Assembly: GCA_020217035.1 (NCBI GenBank)
Contig: JAIWOG010000141.1
Coordinates: 1-10,000, forward strand
DNA: 10,000 nt
Direction of reading: 5' to 3'
DNA from: Magnetospirillum sp.
GTDB lineage: Bacteria > Pseudomonadota > Alphaproteobacteria > Rhodospirillales > Magnetospirillaceae
In this document: positions 7,078 through 10,000 of the stretch, in pieces
Layout: every line of letters starts with the position of its first letter
Numbering within the stretch: the stretch's first letter is position 1
The notes under the pieces: generated by a model
Seen by the model: only the letters and a program-made list of their open reading frames with translations
Databases searched by the model: none
Told to the model about the DNA's origin: nothing
Made by a program: the position numbers and the translations under genes

Positions 7078-7103
7078 CCGCCGTCCCCTGACCGGGACGG
7101 CGG
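7078..7103 (+). terminator. Intra-operon hairpin between hybC and hybD
   Basis: CCGCCGTCCC and GGGACGGCGG form a perfect 10-bp GC-rich stem with the 6-base loop CTGACC. TTTT follows at 7107-7110 after the bases AAC. The U tract is short and offset, so a partial terminator or an mRNA 3'-end stabiliser is more likely than a full stop. Either would keep the structural-gene transcript (hybOABC) more abundant than the maturation genes downstream. Confidence 0.65.
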
Positions 7104-7124
7104 AACTTTTCCGAGGGATCCGAT

Positions 7125-7610
7125 ATGCGCGTCGTCGTCTTGGGGGTTGGCAATATCCTGATGTCCGACGAGGGGGTGGGCGTCCACGCCGTCACCGCCT
7201 TGGCCGAACGCTACGACTTCCCTGAATGCGTGGAAATCATCGACGGCGGCACCTCGGGCATGGATTGCCTGGACCGCATCGCCGACGCAGATTTGCTGTT
7301 GATCGCCGATTGCATGCGCAAGGCCGGCAAGCAGCCCGGCGACATTACCCGCATCGCCGACGACGAGATCAACGCCTGGTTCAAGACCAAGATTTCCCCC
7401 CATCAGGTCGGCCTGTCCGACGTGCTGGCGGCCTGCTGCTTCCATGGCATGTCGCCCAAGAAGGTGGTGCTGGTCGGCGTGCAGCCCGAATCCTTCGAGA
7501 CGTCCATGGAACTGACGCCCAAGGTCGCCGCCGTGCTGGATCAGGTCATCGAACGTCTGGTGGCGGAAATCGCTGCCATGGGCGTCGTCGCCCTGCCCAA
7601 GGCGGCCTGA
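7125..7610 (+). CDS. hybD: Hydrogenase maturation endopeptidase HybD
   Basis: Nickel-dependent endopeptidase (M52 family) that removes the C-terminal tail of HybC after nickel insertion, acting in the cytoplasm before export. It has 161 residues, close to the family norm. VVVLGVGNILMSDEGVG (3-19) is the N-terminal signature. Glu16, Asp62 and His93 fall exactly where the nickel-binding residues of E. coli HybD lie (E16, D62, H93). ISPHQVGLSDVL (90-101) surrounds the histidine. A GAGGGA Shine-Dalgarno (7113-7118) is 6 bases before the ATG. This is the first gene after the hairpin and sits only 2 bases before hypC. Confidence 0.96.
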   Translation: MRVVVLGVGNILMSDEGVGVHAVTALAERYDFPECVEIIDGGTSGMDCLDRIADADLLLIADCMRKAGKQPGDITRIADDEINAWFKTKISPHQVGLSDVLAACCFHGMSPKKVVLVGVQPESFETSMELTPKVAAVLDQVIERLVAEIAAMGVVALPKAA

Positions 7611-7612
7611 CC

Positions 7613-7846
7613 ATGTGCATGGCGGTTCCGTCGAAAGTGGTGGCGGTGGACGGCCAGATGGCGATTGTCGAGGCGTTCGGCCAGACCCGCCAGACCAGCC
7701 TGTTGATGATCGATGAAGAGGTCAAGATCGGCGATTACCTGGTGTTGGGCGCCGGCGGCAACTTCGCCGCCGAGAAGGTGTCCGAGGAAACCGCCCTGGC
7801 CGCCATCGAGTATCTGTCCCAGGTCCTGGCTGACGGCTTGGCTTGA
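7613..7846 (+). CDS. hypC: HypC/HybG-family maturation chaperone
   Basis: Small chaperone (77 residues) that binds HypD and the large-subunit precursor while the Fe(CN)2CO group is made and delivered. The N-terminus MCMAVP carries the essential Cys2 of the MCxxxP signature. A beta-rich domain with GDYLVLGAGGNFAAEKV (40-56) follows, and the C-terminus is helical. It could be called hybG or hupF by analogy, because it lies inside a structural operon rather than a separate hyp cluster; whether another hypC exists elsewhere cannot be seen here. The Shine-Dalgarno AAGGCGG lies in the end of hybD. Its TGA shares one base with the next ATG. Confidence 0.93.
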   Translation: MCMAVPSKVVAVDGQMAIVEAFGQTRQTSLLMIDEEVKIGDYLVLGAGGNFAAEKVSEETALAAIEYLSQVLADGLA

Positions 7847-8994
7847 TGTTCACCGAGGCCAGCCTGCATGTCACCTTGCGCGTCGACGGACCGTCGGTGC
7901 GGACCGTGCTGGTGCGATCGACCCGCATGGTCCAGGCGGCGCGGCTGTTCGCCGGCAAACAGCCGGCCGAAGTGCTGCACTTGCTGCCGGCGGTGTTTTC
8001 GCTGTGCGGCACCGCCCAGGCGTTGACCGGACTGGCCGCCATGGAAAAGGCCGCCGCCATCGCCGCCAGCCCAGCGCAGAAATCCGCTCGTCGCGTGTTG
8101 CTGCTGGGCGAGACGGTCGCCGAACACGGCCTGACCATCGCCCGCGACTGGCCGCTTCTGGCCGGGGCCAGCCCGGCGCTGGACCATGCCAAGCGGCTGC
8201 GCCACGCCTTGGCTGGTTTGCGCAAGGCGTTGTACCCGGACGGCGACTGGCTGCATCTGGGCGGCGGACAACTTCGCCCCGACAGCGGCCAAATCCACGC
8301 CATCATCGCCCAATGCCACGCCACCCTGACCCAGTTGGTCGGCCACGACCTGGACGAACTGGTGCAGCCCATCGCCTTCCAAGCCTGGTTGCGGCGGGAA
8401 TCCAACCCGCTGTTGTCGCTGGTGACCTCGCGATGTTGGCAGGCGGTCGGCGCCGGTGCCGCCTTCCTTCCCATGCCGGAACTGGGGCCGCCCGACTTGT
8501 CTCCCCGACTGCAAAACGACCGCGACGGCGTTTACCTGGCCCGCCCCGACTGCGCCGGGCGGGTGTTCGAAACCGGCCCGCTGGCCCACTGGCATTGGCA
8601 CCCGCTGCTGACCGACCTGACCGACCGCTTCGGCACCGGCTTGTTGACCCGCCTGGCCGCACGTCTGGTGCTGCTGGCGGAATCCTTGCGGGAAATGGCC
8701 GAACACGCGCATGATCTTCGGGCCGAGCCGGCGGCGCCGCTGCCCCATCTGGACGGACACGGCCTGGCCCTGACAGAGGCGGCCCGCGGCCTGCTGGCCC
8801 ATCGCGTGGTGCTGAAGGAAGGTTTGGTCGGCGAATACCAGATTCTCGCGCCCACCGAATGGAACTTCCACCCCGAGGGGGCGTTGGTGCGCATGCTGAC
8901 CGGGGCGCCTGCCGACCAGGATTTGGAATTGCGAGCGCGGTTGCTGGTTCACGCCATGGACCCCTGCGTCGCCTGTACCATCGCGGTGGAGTAG
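7846..8994 (+). CDS. hupK: HupK/HoxV-like maturation protein (degenerate large-subunit homologue)
   Basis: A 382-residue relative of hydrogenase large subunits that looks like a scaffold rather than an enzyme. HoxV of Ralstonia is proposed to receive the Fe(CN)2CO fragment from HypC/HypD and pass it to the large subunit, and HupK of rhizobia is its counterpart. At the N-terminal metal motif the usual CGVC is LCGTA, so Cys54 stays and the second Cys is lost. [12 protein letters not shown] matches the large subunit's VVPSTWNAGPRD region. The protein ends in [11 protein letters not shown], keeping Cys374 and Cys377 but with no final His and no cleavable tail. The ATG at 7846 overlaps the hypC stop (TGATG) without a clear Shine-Dalgarno, so translation is probably coupled; an in-frame TTG at 7843 is less likely. 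It occupies the place where hybE might be expected. Confidence 0.88.
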   Translation: MFTEASLHVTLRVDGPSVRTVLVRSTRMVQAARLFAGKQPAEVLHLLPAVFSLCGTAQALTGLAAMEKAAAIAASPAQKSARRVLLLGETVAEHGLTIARDWPLLAGASPALDHAKRLRHALAGLRKALYPDGDWLHLGGGQLRPDSGQIHAIIAQCHATLTQLVGHDLDELVQPIAFQAWLRRESNPLLSLVTSRCWQAVGAGAAFLPMPELGPPDLSPRLQNDRDGVYLARPDCAGRVFETGPLAHWHWHPLLTDLTDRFGTGLLTRLAARLVLLAESLREMAEHAHDLRAEPAAPLPHLDGHGLALTEAARGLLAHRVVLKEGLVGEYQILAPTEWNFHPEGALVRMLTGAPADQDLELRARLLVHAMDPCVACTIAVE

Positions 8995-8997
8995 TTC

Positions 8998-9342
8998 ATG
9001 CACGAAATGTCGCTGACCGAGGGCGTGGTGCGCATCCTGGAGGAGCAGGCCGCTGCCCATGGCTTCGCCAAGGTCAAGACGGTGTGGCTGGAAATCGGCG
9101 AACTTTCCCAGGTCGACCCCGAATCGATGATCTTCTGTTTCGACGCGGTGACCCGGGGATCGGCGGTGGCGGCGGGCGCCAAGCTGGAAATCATCGCCGT
9201 TCCCGGCCAAGCTTATTGCCTGGACTGCGCCGACACCGTCGCCTTGGCCCGACGCGGCGACGAATGCCCCAAATGCGGCGGCTGGGCGTTGCAGGTGACC
9301 GGCGGCGGCGACATGCGGATCAAGGAATTGGAGGTCGAGTGA
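8998..9342 (+). CDS. hypA: Hydrogenase nickel-insertion protein HypA
   Basis: Cytoplasmic metallochaperone that works with HypB to put nickel into HybC. It has 114 residues, the usual HypA length. The N-terminus [11 protein letters not shown] carries His2 and Glu3 of the nickel site. Two CxxC pairs, Cys74/Cys77 (CLDC) and Cys90/Cys93 (CPKC), form the structural zinc site. The Shine-Dalgarno GGTGGAG (8985-8991) lies in the end of the hupK-like gene. In E. coli hyb operons the corresponding gene is called hybF. The gene overlaps hypB by one base (TGATG). Confidence 0.96.
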   Translation: MHEMSLTEGVVRILEEQAAAHGFAKVKTVWLEIGELSQVDPESMIFCFDAVTRGSAVAAGAKLEIIAVPGQAYCLDCADTVALARRGDECPKCGGWALQVTGGGDMRIKELEVE

Positions 9343-10000
9343 TGTGCACGGTTTGCGGCTGCGGCGATGCCAAGGTGGAACATTCCCACGACCATGCGCA
9401 CGATCATGATCATGACCACGGTCATGACCATCACCACCATCATCACCACGGCGACGACCTGCATTTCGGCCAGGGCATCGCCGGGGTCCACGTGCCCGGC
9501 CTGTCGCAAAGCCGCATCATCCAGATCGAGCAGGACATCCTGGGCCACAACAAGTCACTGGCTGAAATCAACCGCGCCTGGCTGGCCGAACGCGGCATCT
9601 TCGCCCTGAACCTGGTGTCCAGCCCCGGATCGGGCAAGACCACGCTGTTGTGCAAGACGGTCGAGGAACTGGCCGGCCGCTTCCCGGTTTCGGTGATCGA
9701 GGGCGACCAGCAGACCAGCAACGACGCCGACCGCATCCGTGCGACGGGGGCACCGGCCGTACAGGTCAATACCGGCAAGGGCTGTCATCTGGACGCCCAC
9801 ATGGTGGCCACCGCTTTCGGCAGCCTGAAGCCGGCCGAGGATTCGGTGCTGTTCATCGAAAATGTCGGCAATCTGGTCTGCCCCGCCGCCTTCGACTTGG
9901 GCGAAGCCTACAAGGTGGCCATCCTGTCGGTGACGGAAGGCGAGGACAAGCCGCTGAAATATCCCGACATGTTCGCCGCCGCCTCGATGATGATTCTGAC
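9342..10000 (+). CDS. hypB: Nickel-binding GTPase HypB (C-terminus outside window)
   Basis: GTPase that drives nickel delivery to the hydrogenase with HypA. 219 codons are visible. CTVCGC (residues 2-7) matches the high-affinity CxxCxC nickel site of E. coli HypB. A histidine-rich stretch follows, with 15 His in residues 14-36 ending in seven in a row, as in HypB proteins that also store nickel. The P-loop is SSPGSGKTT (93-101). [22 protein letters not shown] and ENVGNLVCP follow, and the Cys/His of the last two are the G-domain metal ligands. The base-recognition NKxD motif has not been reached at the window end. The Shine-Dalgarno GGAGG (9330-9334) is 7 bases before the ATG. Further hyp genes are likely beyond the edge. 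Confidence 0.96.
   Translation, partial: MCTVCGCGDAKVEHSHDHAHDHDHDHGHDHHHHHHHGDDLHFGQGIAGVHVPGLSQSRIIQIEQDILGHNKSLAEINRAWLAERGIFALNLVSSPGSGKTTLLCKTVEELAGRFPVSVIEGDQQTSNDADRIRATGAPAVQVNTGKGCHLDAHMVATAFGSLKPAEDSVLFIENVGNLVCPAAFDLGEAYKVAILSVTEGEDKPLKYPDMFAAASMMIL

Noticed and set aside
7735..9210. Minus-strand open frame of 491 codons over hypC, hupK-like gene and hypA
   Set aside because: A codon shadow of three recognised plus-strand genes; no domain and no start signal.
1..10000. CRISPR arrays, insertion sequences, tRNA or rRNA genes, integration sites
   Set aside because: I saw no regularly spaced repeats, transposase signatures, terminal inverted repeats or RNA gene motifs in the window.

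Overview
The window is GC-rich DNA, with strong G/C preference at third codon positions. It carries most of a membrane-bound, periplasm-facing [NiFe]-hydrogenase operon of the Hyb type (group 1). GC content, codon use, a sigma-54 promoter and a RT0821/Lpp0805-type surface-antigen domain suggest an alphaproteobacterium. A Magnetospirillum-like member of the Rhodospirillales is my best guess, but the genus is inference only.

Layout. Bases 1-1655 hold two genes on the minus strand. One is a long EF-hand protein whose 3' end lies outside the window. The other is a small exported proline-rich protein ending in the surface-antigen-type domain. Bases 1656-2030 are a divergent intergenic region with a well-formed -24/-12 sigma-54 promoter facing right and several inverted repeats upstream of it. 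From 2031 to the right edge every gene is on the plus strand and closely packed: hybO (small subunit), hybA (16-Cys ferredoxin), hybB (NrfD-like membrane protein), hybC (large subunit), a strong intra-operon hairpin, hybD (maturation endopeptidase), hypC/hybG (chaperone), a hupK/hoxV-like degenerate large-subunit homologue, hypA (Ni delivery) and hypB (Ni GTPase, cut by the window end).

How the genes work together. HybO and HybC form the H2-oxidising heterodimer. It is folded and loaded with cofactor in the cytoplasm and exported by the Tat signal on HybO. HybA and HybB carry electrons from HybO to the membrane quinone pool. HypC and the HupK-like protein handle the Fe(CN)2CO fragment, HypA and HypB insert nickel, and HybD then removes the last 15 residues of HybC. 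The enzyme lacks both extra cysteines of O2-tolerant hydrogenases, so a standard, oxygen-sensitive proximal cluster is expected.

Nothing here looks like a wholly undescribed system. The points most worth a second look are the mixed gene set (Hyb structural genes, no hybE in the window, a HupK/HoxV-like protein instead), the sigma-54 control region with its palindromes, the hairpin dividing structural from maturation genes, and the uncharacterised EF-hand protein.
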